From Corynebacterium minutissimum (GTDB taxonomy: Bacteria; Actinomycetota; Actinomycetes; Mycobacteriales; Mycobacteriaceae), in NCBI RefSeq assembly GCF_000988205.1, contig NZ_LAYQ01000006.1, positions 36,911-100,910 of the forward strand: 64,000 nt of DNA, read 5' to 3'. How positions within the stretch are numbered: position 1 is the stretch's first letter; every line of letters starts with the position of its first letter. A program made the position numbers and the translations under genes. The notes beneath the pieces were generated by a model. That model did not search any database. It saw only the letters and a list, made by a program, of their open reading frames with translations, and was not told the origin of the DNA. Shown one piece after another: positions 53,704 to 63,169 of the stretch.

Positions 53704-54246
53704 GTGAAACCGCTTGCAGGCTTTCTTGAGTTCCCTAAGGGGGTAGAAGTGATCGCTTTCGCTGGGGCTATCGCGGCCGTGCTAGGGCTGAATATCGTGG
53801 CGAATGAAACTGGTGCGAACTCCGAGGGGTTCGTAGTTACAGCTATTCTGTTGGGGTTCGGGCTCGCACCCTTTGTTGGAGATTCTCTGGAGCGCCATAT
53901 TCCGGTTTCGATGTGGCGGCGTGTGTCTTTTTCTCGCGTTGCTAGCCGTCGGTGGGGTGTCGAGCTATTTAATGCTGTGCTCACGCGAATCGGATGGAAC
54001 GGCATGATTTTGGCGATGCGCAGAGAAGAGTCCGCCAAGCGTGAAGGGGCGAACCCCCTTCGGCCGGTGCGAGCGTCGGCAGCTGGGCATGTATGGGGAT
54101 TGCTGCTCCATATATGTAGCGCTGGATGGTGCGCTGCGGCAGGCGGATGGTTAGCGGCTGCAGTTCTTCTTGTTATCGGCGTTGTGGGTCACCTGTATCC
54201 GGTCTTGCTTCAACTTCGTGTGCTTACGGATGCTCGGGAGAGATAG
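53704..54246 (+). CDS. Integral membrane protein, unknown function
   Basis: This 180-residue protein has about four membrane segments (near residues 14-34, 42-60, 127-147, 148-168) with a soluble, basic central part. The C-terminal GHLYPVLLQLR weakly recalls membrane acyltransferases of the CrtO type, not enough to assign it. Start GTG 53704 with AGGGGAAG upstream. It lies just after the tmRNA fragment. Confidence 0.65.
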   Translation: MKPLAGFLEFPKGVEVIAFAGAIAAVLGLNIVANETGANSEGFVVTAILLGFGLAPFVGDSLERHIPVSMWRRVSFSRVASRRWGVELFNAVLTRIGWNGMILAMRREESAKREGANPLRPVRASAAGHVWGLLLHICSAGWCAAAGGWLAAAVLLVIGVVGHLYPVLLQLRVLTDARER

Positions 54247-54287
54247 GTCAAAATCGGCGGCGTTGCGGCCTGCTTTAGGATGGCCGC

Positions 54288-54974
54288 ATGGATACCGAAC
54301 CTCTCCGCATTGCAGTCGTCTTGTTTGAGGGCTTTGAGCTTCTCGACGTCTTCGGGCCCGTCCAACTGCTTCAAGCCGTCCCTGAGGTCACCGTGGTTTT
54401 CGCCGGGCCGGATGGCAAACCAGTTGCCAGCTCGCAGGGCGTAGAAGTGGTTCCGACGATTTCTTATGCCCAGATTGAGCCGACCGACGCCCTCCTCGTC
54501 CCGGGCGGCAAAGGAACCCGGCGGCTCGTGGAAGACGTATCTTTTCTGGCGTGGCTTCGTGAGGTGGGCGCACAAGCACCGTGGGTTGCCTCCGTGTGCA
54601 CGGGTTCTGCGGTCCTGGCGGCGGCGGGGCTCTTGGAGGGCTACGCCGCAACAAGCAATAAGCGTGCGTTTGCGTGGGCGAGCTCCTTCGGGGAGTCCGT
54701 GACTTGGAAGCCCAAGGCGCGGTGGGTGCAGGACTGCAATCGGTGGACTTCCTCAGGTGTGGCGGCGGGGATGGATATGACGGTCGCACTCATTGCGGAG
54801 CTCATTTCGGAGGCGGCTGCCGTCGATGCCGCCAACTTTGCGGAATACGAGCCGCATCGCGATTGCGAGTGGGATCCTTTCGCGCGGATAAACGGGCTGG
54901 TGCCCTCGAGCGGCGGCGAAGCTGAGCGTGGGGACGTAACATTCGGGCAATCTGACGACGCTCACGGTAGATAA
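54288..54974 (+). CDS. DJ-1/PfpI family protein
   Basis: This 228-residue protein has the DJ-1/PfpI fold with the opening LRIAVVLFEGFELLDVFGP. The nucleophile-elbow cysteine lies in WVASVCTGSAVLAAAGLL, and the helix LLVPGGKGTRRLVED is present. Members include isonitrile hydratase-like and stress proteins; a substrate cannot be given. The C-terminal extension (about residues 200-228) is unusual in composition. A palindromic repeat lies at its 3' end. Confidence 0.85.
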   Translation: MDTEPLRIAVVLFEGFELLDVFGPVQLLQAVPEVTVVFAGPDGKPVASSQGVEVVPTISYAQIEPTDALLVPGGKGTRRLVEDVSFLAWLREVGAQAPWVASVCTGSAVLAAAGLLEGYAATSNKRAFAWASSFGESVTWKPKARWVQDCNRWTSSGVAAGMDMTVALIAELISEAAAVDAANFAEYEPHRDCEWDPFARINGLVPSSGGEAERGDVTFGQSDDAHGR

Positions 54975-55016
54975 GGTGCTAAAAACGGTCGATTTTGGGG
55001 CACTATTTGCAGTGAG
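54961..55016 (+). repeat. Palindromic repeat copy 2
   Basis: Starts CTCACGGTAGATAAGGTGCT, has AAAACGGTCGATTTT as an inner hairpin and ends GGGGCACTATTTGCAGTGAG. Overlaps the last codons of the DJ-1 gene. Direct partner of copy 3 at 55677. Confidence 0.75.
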
Positions 55017-55121
55017 TGTAGCGGTGGATGAGAAGCACTCTTGATGAGAAGGCGGTCGGAACTTCGTCGTCAGCAGAAACGTTAATGTTCTAGTGACTGA
55101 TCGAATCTTGCGTGGTGAACT

Positions 55122-55607
55122 ATGGCGATGAAGATGCCTATCGACTTAAGGCCGCTTCGTGTAGAGGATGCTACCGAGATGGCTACCGTGCTTTCTGGCC
55201 ATGCCCTATACGCGTTTACGGGTGGTGAGCCGCCTTCTTCTGATGAGCTTGCGCGACGGTACGCGATCCAAACCCGAGGCGGCTCGAGCGACGGTACCGA
55301 AGAATGGATCAATCTCATCGTCACCCTCGGTTCGAGTAAGCAGCCGATAGGCTACGTCCAAGCGACTGTGCCCCGCAGCGGTAATGCGACGGAGATCGCA
55401 TGGGTGATTGGGAAACAGTGGCAAGGGCACGGATACGCCAAGGAAGCCGTGAAACTGCTTAGCGCTTATCTTGCGGAGCGAGGCATTACGCATCTCATCG
55501 CTCATATCCATCCCGAGCACTTAGCCTCACAGCATGTCGCTGCCTATGTAGGGATGAGCCCCACGGCACAGGTCGTTGACGGCGAAGTCCGTTGGGAGCG
55601 CAGATAG
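55122..55607 (+). CDS. GNAT-family acetyltransferase
   Basis: This 161-residue GNAT protein has the acetyl-CoA binding motif WVIGKQWQGHGYAKEAVKLL (motif A) and a C-terminal AHIHPEHLASQHVAAYVGM typical of RimJ/L-like members. It is similar to acetyltransferases that modify proteins or small amines, target unknown. ATG 55122. It is bracketed by near-identical direct repeats (copies 2 and 3), suggesting it may have arrived as a small cassette. Confidence 0.85.
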   Translation: MAMKMPIDLRPLRVEDATEMATVLSGHALYAFTGGEPPSSDELARRYAIQTRGGSSDGTEEWINLIVTLGSSKQPIGYVQATVPRSGNATEIAWVIGKQWQGHGYAKEAVKLLSAYLAERGITHLIAHIHPEHLASQHVAAYVGMSPTAQVVDGEVRWERR

Positions 55608-55676
55608 TCTCCAACGAAATCGTGAAAAGCGAGCATCATTGCCAACTCAGGGCTAATGGGCACCTCTCAGTGTCGT

Positions 55677-55734
55677 TCACGGTAGATAAGGTGCTAAAAA
55701 CGGTCGTCGATTTTGGGCCACTATTTGCAGTGAG
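55677..55734 (+). repeat. Palindromic repeat copy 3
   Basis: Nearly identical to copy 2: TCACGGTAGATAAGGTGCT, the inner hairpin with a three-base GTC insertion, and CACTATTTGCAGTGAG at the end. It lies in the same orientation after the GNAT gene. Confidence 0.75.
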
Positions 55735-55909
55735 CGTAATGAGAATCCCGTGAGGGGTGTAGGGGCGCGGGGCGAAAGCGGAGTAGGGCTGGCCGGGAAA
55801 ATGTGACGAAGAAGGAAAATATTTGTTACCCAAGTTACATTCCCGTGGTAGCCTTTCCCCAACAGTGTGACGTGGAGCACTGGGACTGACCCCTACGACA
55901 GGAGTACCC

Positions 55910-57580
55910 ATGAACAGCCCATCCAATGCAGCGCCACAAGGCGGCGCCGGCACCACGGAGAAGTCGAAAGCAAATCCCGCCAAGGCCGAGCAAAAATCGA
56001 GCCAACAGTCCGGCGGGGGAATGCTGGATAAGTTCCTCAACGGTGTCGAGTACATCGGCAACAAGTTGCCGGAGCCCTTCACCATCTTCCTGATTCTTTT
56101 CCTGATCACAGGCGTTCTCTCCACCATCATGGCCAAGATGGGCGTGGAGATTAAGATTCCCGGATCAGATGAAACTCAGCCGGTCAAGGGTCTCTTCACC
56201 GGTGAGGGACTGACGTGGTTCACCACGACAATGGGTGAGAACTACATCAACTTCCCTCCGCTGGTGACGGTGCTGCCCATCATGCTGGCAGTGGGCGTAG
56301 CGGAGCGTTCCGGCATGCTCTCGGCGCTGATCCGCAAGCTCTTCGGTTCCGCGAAGCCGTGGCTGCTTCCGTACGCCGTCGGCGTTATCGGCGTGACCGC
56401 CTCCGTCATGGCGGACGCGGCCTTCGTTATCGTTCCGCCCCTGGCTGCGATGGTCTTCAAGGCAGCGGGCCGTCATCCTGTCGCGGGCCTGATTGGTGGC
56501 TTCGCCGCCGTGGGCGCGGGCTATTCCACCGCCTTGGTGCCCACCTCCCTGGATGCGCTCTTTGCCGGTATTACGACTGCGGTCATGGAGACCCTGCCGA
56601 ATACCGAGTTCGCTCCGGTTAACGCCATGTCGAATTACTACTTCAACGTGGCTTCGTCCATCGTGCTCGGTGTGCTTGCCGGCTTCATCATCGACAAGGT
56701 CATCGAGCCGCGCATGTGGAAGCAGGAAGTCCCCACCGAAGAAGACATCGATCCTGAGGATGCTGCCGAGCGCGGCGACCGCGATGAAAACGGTGAGGAG
56801 CTTACCGCTGAGCTGCGCCCGGCCGAGTCCAAGGGTCTCATCTGGTCCGGTGTGGCCACGGTCATCCTCACCGCCATCATTCTTTTCGCAGTCCTTCTGC
56901 CGGAGTCGCCCTGGCGTAACGAGGAGGGCGGTTTCTTGCCCAAGTCCCCGCTGCTGAATTCCATCGTCTTTATCGTGTTCGCCTACTTCTTGGTGCTCGG
57001 CGTGGTCTACGGCAAGGTCGTCGGCACGGTCAAGGGCATCACCGATGTTGTGAACATGATGATCGGCGCGCTCAAGGACATGATGAGCTTCCTTATCCTG
57101 GCGTTCATCCTGGGCCAGTTCGTGGCTCTCTTCGCCTGGACCGGTATCGGTACCTTCACTGCGGTGAAGGGTGCTGCCTTCCTAGAATCCATCGGGTTGA
57201 CGGGCTTCCCGGCCATCTTTGCCTTCATCGTCCTGGCGTCCTGCCTGAACCTGCTGATTATTTCTGGCTCCTCCATGTGGACGCTCATGGCGGCGGTCTT
57301 CGTTCCCATGTTTGCTTTGCTCGGCTATGAGCCAGCCTTTATTCAGGGCGCATTCCGCGTTGGTGATTCCGCAACCCAGATCATCACCCCGCTGAACCCG
57401 TACATGATTGTCATGCTTGGCTTCCTCCAGCGCTATGAACGCGAGGCTGGTTTGGGAACTCTGATGTCGCGCCTTGTGCCTTTCGTGGTCCCGTTCTTTA
57501 CCGCATGGGCGATCTTGCTGGCCATCTGGTTCTACGTGGGCCTTCCTCTGGGACCGGGCAACAACGTCATGATTGGTTAA
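55910..57580 (+). CDS. AbgT-family transporter
   Basis: This 556-residue protein has a Ser/Lys/Gln-rich N-terminal tail, then about 12 helices of the AbgT fold. The paired hairpin regions are visible in PPLVTVLPIMLAVGVAERSG and GYSTALVPTSLDALFAG, and the late ones in LILAFILGQFVALFAWTG and VGDSATQIITPLNPYM. AbgT proteins import p-aminobenzoyl-glutamate (folate breakdown product) or export sulfonamides in some members. The next gene, an M20 amidohydrolase, begins five bases after its stop, resembling an abgT-abgB salvage pair. Confidence 0.88.
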   Translation: MNSPSNAAPQGGAGTTEKSKANPAKAEQKSSQQSGGGMLDKFLNGVEYIGNKLPEPFTIFLILFLITGVLSTIMAKMGVEIKIPGSDETQPVKGLFTGEGLTWFTTTMGENYINFPPLVTVLPIMLAVGVAERSGMLSALIRKLFGSAKPWLLPYAVGVIGVTASVMADAAFVIVPPLAAMVFKAAGRHPVAGLIGGFAAVGAGYSTALVPTSLDALFAGITTAVMETLPNTEFAPVNAMSNYYFNVASSIVLGVLAGFIIDKVIEPRMWKQEVPTEEDIDPEDAAERGDRDENGEELTAELRPAESKGLIWSGVATVILTAIILFAVLLPESPWRNEEGGFLPKSPLLNSIVFIVFAYFLVLGVVYGKVVGTVKGITDVVNMMIGALKDMMSFLILAFILGQFVALFAWTGIGTFTAVKGAAFLESIGLTGFPAIFAFIVLASCLNLLIISGSSMWTLMAAVFVPMFALLGYEPAFIQGAFRVGDSATQIITPLNPYMIVMLGFLQRYEREAGLGTLMSRLVPFVVPFFTAWAILLAIWFYVGLPLGPGNNVMIG

Positions 57581-57584
57581 TCGA

Positions 57585-58940
57585 ATGGACGAACGCAACA
57601 ATCCGTCGACAGCGTATCTGGAGGCGATGGAGGAGGGCGTCGCCAAGCGCGTGGCGTCTGCAGCACCACCGGAAAAACAGGGAGAGGACTACCCAGGCCA
57701 GGCGAAGCTCTGGGATGCGGTGGCCGCGCGGGCTGAGGCCTTGCGGGAGAAGGCCGCGCACATCGTCGCGGACCTGCACGCTCACCCTGAAACGGCCTTC
57801 GAAGAACATCGTTCCATGGCGGTGCTCGCGGACATCGTTGAAGAGCACGGCTTCTCCACGCGCCGCGGGGTCTATGGTGTGGAGACCGCCTTCGAGGCCT
57901 CGTGGCAGAGCGCGGATTTCGACCCCGAGCGGCATCCCACCGTGGCTATCCTGGCGGAATACGATGCCCTGCCCCAGATTGGGCACGCGTGCGGGCACAA
58001 CGTCATTGCCGCAGCGGGCGTTACTGGATTCTTGGCGGTTACTGCCGTGCTGGACGACGTCCCTCCCGTGTCTGGCCGCATCCTCCTCCAGGGAACCCCG
58101 GCGGAGGAGGGCCATTCCGGCAAGGAATACATGATTCGCGGCGGAAGTCTTGAAGGCGTGGATGCCGCGGTGATGATCCACGGCTTCGGCTATGACATTG
58201 GCGCGCATGCCTGGGTGGGCCGGCGCATCCTACGCGTGACCTATCGTGGCGTGGCCGCGCACGCCAGCTCCCAGCCCTTTATGGGGCGCAACGCCCTTGA
58301 CGCTGCGAGCTTGGCCTACCAGGGGATTGGGCTTATGCGGCAGCAGATGCCGCCCTCAGATCGCGTGCACGCCATTATGAGCGGTGGCGATCGGCCTTCC
58401 ATCATCCCGAACGAGGCGGAGATGACTATTTACGTGCGTTCGTTGGGGACGCGCACGCTCATGGATCTGTCCGCCAGGGTGGAAGACATCGTTCGGGGCG
58501 CTGCACTCATGGCTGGTGTCGAGGTGGACGTGGATTGGGATGAACACCCGATGACCCTGCCCGTGCGCAACAACGCGGCGCTGGTGGATCGGTGGTCGGC
58601 CACGCAGGCGCGCCGGGGACGCACCGCGCTGCCCGCCGGGACGGTGCCGGATACGGTGGCTGCCTCGACTGACTTTGGCAATGTCTCTCACCTCGTGCCT
58701 GGTCTGCATCCGATGGTGAAGGTATCGCCCACCGACGTGGCCCTGCACACGGAGGACTTTGCACGCTGGGCTGCCACGCCGCAGGCGGTAGATGCGGCCG
58801 TTGATTCGGCGGCGGGTTTGGCACAGGTTGCCCTCGATTTCTTGGCGGATCCAGATTTCCGCCGCGCGGCGCGAGAGGACTTCGATAGGGAAGGGCCAGT
58901 GTCGGTGAGTGATCTCATCGCGGAGAAGGGGGAAGGCTAA
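57585..58940 (+). CDS. M20 family amidohydrolase (AbgB-like)
   Basis: This 451-residue metal-dependent hydrolase has AILAEYDALPQIGHACGHN (metal ligands Asp and Cys/His), EEGHSGKEYMI (Glu pair), VMIHGFG (His) and HASSQPFMGRNALDAA in the lid/dimerisation domain. It likely cleaves N-acyl or p-aminobenzoyl-glutamate. The start ATG 57585 lies after the AbgT stop at 57580; a TTG at 57573 would overlap it. A transporter-hydrolase pair for folate fragments is the simplest reading. Confidence 0.88.
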   Translation: MDERNNPSTAYLEAMEEGVAKRVASAAPPEKQGEDYPGQAKLWDAVAARAEALREKAAHIVADLHAHPETAFEEHRSMAVLADIVEEHGFSTRRGVYGVETAFEASWQSADFDPERHPTVAILAEYDALPQIGHACGHNVIAAAGVTGFLAVTAVLDDVPPVSGRILLQGTPAEEGHSGKEYMIRGGSLEGVDAAVMIHGFGYDIGAHAWVGRRILRVTYRGVAAHASSQPFMGRNALDAASLAYQGIGLMRQQMPPSDRVHAIMSGGDRPSIIPNEAEMTIYVRSLGTRTLMDLSARVEDIVRGAALMAGVEVDVDWDEHPMTLPVRNNAALVDRWSATQARRGRTALPAGTVPDTVAASTDFGNVSHLVPGLHPMVKVSPTDVALHTEDFARWAATPQAVDAAVDSAAGLAQVALDFLADPDFRRAAREDFDREGPVSVSDLIAEKGEG

Positions 58941-59051
58941 GCGTAAATATTTTGTTCTAAAAGGCATGTCACGGGCTATCACGCGGCGGTCTGCTACCCC
59001 CGTCATGAATTAGGAAACATAAGCATTCTTGAAAGGCAAGCCTTACTTGAG

Positions 59052-59100
59052 TTAGGTTAGGCGCTGTCCTTATTTGCCAACTGTGGTTAGCCACACCTAA
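59052..59100 (+). promoter_or_regulatory. DtxR-like boxes before second siderophore importer
   Basis: TTAGGTTAGGC at 59052-59062 is an intact left half-site. The fuller box TGTGGTTAGCCACACCTAA at 59082-59100 matches about 14 of 19 consensus bases. Both precede the binding-protein ATG at 59115. Confidence 0.72.
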
Positions 59101-59114
59101 TATGTAAGGAAGCT

Positions 59115-60146
59115 ATGTTTAACCTTTCTCGCCGTGCCTCGCGCACGACCGCCGCCAAAGTTGCCGCCACTCTCTCGGTTGCAGCACTTGCTCTCACCGG
59201 CTGCTCCTCCAGCCAGTCTGCGGAGACCGCTGAGTCGACCGAATCCGCGGCGGCAGACGCCTCCACCATTACCCTGGAGGATAACTTCGGTTCGAAGGAA
59301 GTCACCCTTCCGGTGGAGAACCCTGCGGTGACGGATAACCGCGCCTTCTCTATCTTGGCGCAGTGGGACATTGACCTTGCTGCCGCACCGCTGAACCTGG
59401 TGCCAAAATCCCTGCGTGATACCTACAACAAGGACACGGTCGAGGTTGACTTGGGCACCCACAAGGAGCCGGACCTCGAAAGCCTCGTAGCAGCGGACCC
59501 GGATGTCGTGTGGAACGGCCAGCGTTTCGAACAGCACCAAGAGGACATCGAGAAGCTGCTTGAGGACGTCCCGGTGCTTGACTTCGAGCCGCGCGACGAC
59601 GAAGACTTCTTCGACGAGCTCAAGCGCCACACTGAGGCACTTGGCCAGGTTTTCGGCCACGAAGAGGATGCTGCGAAGCTCATCGAGGATTTCGACGCCG
59701 CTGCTGAGCGCGCTAAGAAGGCCTACAACCCAGAGCAGAAGGTCATGGCTGTGAACACCTCTGGCGGCGAAATCGGCTACATCGCTCCCGGTATCGGGCG
59801 CGTGTATGGCCCGGTCTTTGAGCTGCTTGGCCTGACCCCGGCCCTGGAGGTGTCCAACGCCTCCGATGACCACGAGGGTGACGACATCTCCGTTGAGGCC
59901 ATTGCCGAGTCTAACCCGGATTGGATCCTCGTTATGGACCGTGACTCCGCTATCTCCAAGGAAGGCCAGGATGTCACGCCGGGCGAGAAGCTGGTCAAGG
60001 ACAACGCGGCGCTCAAGAACGTAACCGCTGTAAAGGAAGGCAACGTTTACGTGGCGCCGAATGACACCTACGTTGATGAGTCCATCATTACCTACACCGA
60101 GATCTTGAACGCGCTTGCCGACGCCTTCGAGAAGGCCAACGCCTAA
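59115..60146 (+). CDS. Siderophore-binding lipoprotein (CeuE/YclQ-like)
   Basis: This 343-residue protein has a signal with lipobox ALALTGCSS and a Ser/Glu/Thr linker. Its binding domain is of the catecholate type: RAFSILAQWDIDLAAAPLNLV, LVAADPDVVWNGQR, VPVLDFEPRDDEDFF and ESNPDWILVMDRD, the last close to CeuE/YclQ-type proteins. It delivers ferric siderophore to the permease pair downstream. It starts at ATG 59115 after AAGGAAG. DtxR-like boxes upstream indicate iron repression. Confidence 0.92.
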   Translation: MFNLSRRASRTTAAKVAATLSVAALALTGCSSSQSAETAESTESAAADASTITLEDNFGSKEVTLPVENPAVTDNRAFSILAQWDIDLAAAPLNLVPKSLRDTYNKDTVEVDLGTHKEPDLESLVAADPDVVWNGQRFEQHQEDIEKLLEDVPVLDFEPRDDEDFFDELKRHTEALGQVFGHEEDAAKLIEDFDAAAERAKKAYNPEQKVMAVNTSGGEIGYIAPGIGRVYGPVFELLGLTPALEVSNASDDHEGDDISVEAIAESNPDWILVMDRDSAISKEGQDVTPGEKLVKDNAALKNVTAVKEGNVYVAPNDTYVDESIITYTEILNALADAFEKANA

Positions 60147-60179
60147 ACAACCCTCGGCAGTGAAGGAGGAGGCTAGACC

Positions 60180-61181
60180 GTGACGGTGAAGAGCAACACT
60201 GCGGCCGAGCGCCCAGCTGTCGGTTCGCGCAACTCCCGCGGACCTGTGCTGACCTGGAAGCTAGGCCTCGGCGTGCTCGGTGTCATCGCGTTGCTCCTCC
60301 TTTCCCTCATGGTGGGGGAATACAGCATCCTCGATAATGAGGACGGCTGGTCGATGTTCTTCACCACCCGCATACCGCGTACTGTGGCGCTCGTCTTGGC
60401 GGGTGCTGCGATGGCGATGAGCGGTTTGGTCATGCAGCTGCTGACCCAAAACCGCTTCGTGGAACCCACGACGACGGGAACCACTGAGTGGGCCGGGTTG
60501 GGCTTGCTCTTTTCGCTTATCCTTTTCCCGCACTCATCCGTGCTGGTGAAGATGGTTATTTCGGTGGTTTTTGCGTTCGTGGGAACCATGGTTTTCTTCG
60601 CGTTTCTGCGTCGCGTAGCACTGCGCTCCTCACTCATTGTGCCGATTATCGGCATTATGTTGGGTGCTGTCGTCAGCGCAGTGTCGTCCTACGTGGCGCT
60701 AGCGACGGATACCTTGCAGCAGCTCGGAATCTGGTTCATGGGATCCTTTACCTCTGTCTATGAGGGTCAATACGAGGTCCTGTGGATCGTGCTGCTGGTT
60801 TTGCTGGCGGTATATTTCTACGCTGACAAGCTCACCGTCGCAGGCTTGGGGGAGGACATTGCCACCAATATCGGCCTGAACTACAAGCGGATGATTCTGT
60901 TGGGAACCGGGCTTATCGCGGTGGCGACGGGTGTAGTCACCGTCGTCGTTGGCTCCCTGCCGTTCCTCGGGCTCATCGTGCCCAACGTAGTGAGCATGTT
61001 GCGCGGCGATGACCTGCGCTCTAACCTTCCGTGGGTCTGCCTGCTCGGCATCGCCACGGTGACCTTGTGTGACCTCATTGGCCGCACCATTATCTCCCCG
61101 TTTGAGATGCCCGTATCAGTCATCCTGGGTGTTGTCGGTGCTATCGTATTCGTCGTCTTGATCGTGAGGTCGACCAAGTGA
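60180..61181 (+). CDS. Siderophore ABC importer permease (FecCD family), first subunit
   Basis: This 333-residue FecCD permease has RIPRTVALVLAGAAMAMSGLVMQ, FVEPTTTGTTEWAGL, LGEDIATNIGLNYKR (coupling) and GSLPFLGLIVPNVVSM in about nine helices. GTG start with GAAGGAGG upstream. Its end overlaps the next permease gene (GTGA). Confidence 0.92.
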   Translation: MTVKSNTAAERPAVGSRNSRGPVLTWKLGLGVLGVIALLLLSLMVGEYSILDNEDGWSMFFTTRIPRTVALVLAGAAMAMSGLVMQLLTQNRFVEPTTTGTTEWAGLGLLFSLILFPHSSVLVKMVISVVFAFVGTMVFFAFLRRVALRSSLIVPIIGIMLGAVVSAVSSYVALATDTLQQLGIWFMGSFTSVYEGQYEVLWIVLLVLLAVYFYADKLTVAGLGEDIATNIGLNYKRMILLGTGLIAVATGVVTVVVGSLPFLGLIVPNVVSMLRGDDLRSNLPWVCLLGIATVTLCDLIGRTIISPFEMPVSVILGVVGAIVFVVLIVRSTK

Positions 61182-62236
61182 GTGTAAGTATCTCTATCCC
61201 TAAGACGAAGAAACCTGTGCAAACGTCACGTGCCCGGCGAAACGTGGGCAGCTTCCAGTCTGCTGCGGCGGCACGAAAGTACTGGATCATCCTCGCCGCC
61301 TTGATTGTTGCCGGTTTGGCCTTCGCCTTCGGGCTTTTGGCCTACGACAACCCGATGGAGTTTGGCACCCGCAAGTGGTGGCTGATCGCGCGTCGCCGCG
61401 CGGATGCGGTGACCGCCATGGCGATCGTCGCCGTATGCCAGGCCGTGGCCACGGTGGCTTTTCATACGGTGACGAACAACCGGATCCTTACTCCCTCCAT
61501 CATGGGGTTTGAATCCCTGTACGTCGCGATTAATACAGCCACGATCTTTTTCCTTGGTGCCTCCGGCCTAACTCAGGCCCGCAACATGGGGACCTTCCTT
61601 GTGCAGCTTGTTCTCATGGTGGGCCTTTCCCTCGTGCTGTACTCCTGGCTGCTGACCAGCCGCCGCAACAATATGCATGCGATGTTGCTCGTGGGCATCA
61701 TTATCGGCGGAGGCCTGGGCTCGCTCTCGACGTTTATGCAGCGCATGCTCACGCCCAGTGAATTCGACGTGCTCACTGCGCGGCTCTTTGGTTCCGTTAA
61801 CAACGCGGAGAGCGAGTACTATCCCATCGCCATACCGTTGGTCCTCGCGGTGACACTGCTGATATTCCTGAACTCCCGCCAGCTCAACGTGCTAGCGCTC
61901 GGGCGCGATGCCGCGACGAACCTTGGCGTTAACCACAAGGTCAATGCAATCTACACGTTGATTTTGGTCTCCATTCTGATGGCGACGAGCACCGCGCTTG
62001 TAGGGCCTATGACCTTCCTTGGCTTCCTCGTGGCCACCTTGGCTTACCAGGCGGCGGAGACGTATGACCACCGCTTTTTATTCCCAATGGCGGTTGCCAC
62101 GGCCTTTGCTGTGCTCACCGGCGCCTACTTCCTCATGCAGCACGTCTTCTACGCGCAGGGCGTGGTCTCCATCATTATTGAGCTAGTAGGCGGCAGCGTC
62201 TTCCTTCTGGTCATTCTGCGAAAGGGCAAGCTGTGA
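61178..62236 (+). CDS. Siderophore ABC importer permease (FecCD family), second subunit
   Basis: This 352-residue permease has a 35-residue cytoplasmic tail, about nine to ten helices, and motifs RRADAVTAMAIVAVCQAVATV, LTPSIMGFESLYVAIN, LALGRDAATNLGVNHK and GPMTFLGFLVATLA. It pairs with the preceding permease. GTG start overlaps the previous stop codon, and its stop overlaps the ATPase GTG. Confidence 0.92.
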   Translation: MSVSISIPKTKKPVQTSRARRNVGSFQSAAAARKYWIILAALIVAGLAFAFGLLAYDNPMEFGTRKWWLIARRRADAVTAMAIVAVCQAVATVAFHTVTNNRILTPSIMGFESLYVAINTATIFFLGASGLTQARNMGTFLVQLVLMVGLSLVLYSWLLTSRRNNMHAMLLVGIIIGGGLGSLSTFMQRMLTPSEFDVLTARLFGSVNNAESEYYPIAIPLVLAVTLLIFLNSRQLNVLALGRDAATNLGVNHKVNAIYTLILVSILMATSTALVGPMTFLGFLVATLAYQAAETYDHRFLFPMAVATAFAVLTGAYFLMQHVFYAQGVVSIIIELVGGSVFLLVILRKGKL

Positions 62237-62988
62237 TCAAGCTTTCCAATGTTTCGAAGTCCTACTCCGGCGAGACCAACATCGGTCCAATCGATTTGGA
62301 GATCCCCTCCGGCGGTATTACCGCGCTGATTGGGCCGAATGGCGCAGGCAAGTCCACGATGCTGACGATGATTGGCCGGCTTCTCGACGTCGACGAGGGC
62401 ACCATCGAGGTCGCCGGTTACGACGTGTCCTCCACGAAATCGCAGGACTTGGCGAAGATCCTCTCTATCCTGCGCCAGGAGAACCACTTCATTACCAAGC
62501 TGACCGTGCGCCAGCTGGTGAGCTTCGGCCGTTTCCCTTACTCGAAGGGGCGTCTGACTGCGGAGGATGAAGAGATAGTCTCGCGCTACATTGACTTCTT
62601 CCACTTGGGTGAATTGGAGAGCCGTTACCTTGACGAGCTCTCCGGCGGCCAGCGCCAGCGCGCCTACGTGGCGATGGTGCTCTGCCAGGAGACGGACTAC
62701 GTGCTTCTCGACGAGCCCCTCAACAACCTCGACATCTCACACTCCGTGGAGATGATGAAGCACCTGCGAAAGGCCGCTAAGGAATTTGGCCGGACGATCA
62801 TCATCGTCCTCCATGACATCAACTTCGCTGCTCGTTATGCCGACCATATTTGTGCGGCCAAGGATGGAAGCATCGTTTCTTTCGGCAGTCCGGAGGAGAT
62901 CATGCGCGATGAGATTCTCACGCCCATCTTCGAAACCCCCATCACTGTTATCGATGGCCCGGATGGGCTGTTGGCCTGTTACCACTAG
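62233..62988 (+). CDS. Siderophore ABC importer ATP-binding protein
   Basis: This 251-residue ABC ATPase has Walker A IGPNGAGKSTML, Q-loop LRQENHF, signature DELSGGQRQRAYV, Walker B YVLLDEPLNNLDI and switch His VLHDINF. It is the last gene of the operon; order is binding protein, permease, permease, ATPase, with each start overlapping the previous stop except the first. A terminator follows. Confidence 0.95.
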   Translation: MIKLSNVSKSYSGETNIGPIDLEIPSGGITALIGPNGAGKSTMLTMIGRLLDVDEGTIEVAGYDVSSTKSQDLAKILSILRQENHFITKLTVRQLVSFGRFPYSKGRLTAEDEEIVSRYIDFFHLGELESRYLDELSGGQRQRAYVAMVLCQETDYVLLDEPLNNLDISHSVEMMKHLRKAAKEFGRTIIIVLHDINFAARYADHICAAKDGSIVSFGSPEEIMRDEILTPIFETPITVIDGPDGLLACYH

Positions 62989-63029
62989 CTATTAGCATTC
63001 AGGTGGACTGCCCGATAGTCAGAGAACTG

Positions 63030-63072
63030 CCCCAGGACGAGCATCAAAAGATGCGTCTTCCTGGGGATTTGT
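63030..63072 (+). terminator. Terminator after siderophore importer operon
   Basis: CCCCAGGA at 63030-63037 and TCCTGGGG at 63059-63066 form the outer stem with an inner GCATC/GATGC helix, then ATTTGTTGTTT. Confidence 0.88.
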
Positions 63073-63169
63073 TGTTTGTTGGGGGTGTGCGTATATTTAT
63101 CGAGGTCGCCGCGAGGTAGCCGGGAGGTTAACTGGTGGTAGATGTTCGGGCAATGTTTGTTCGGCGGGT

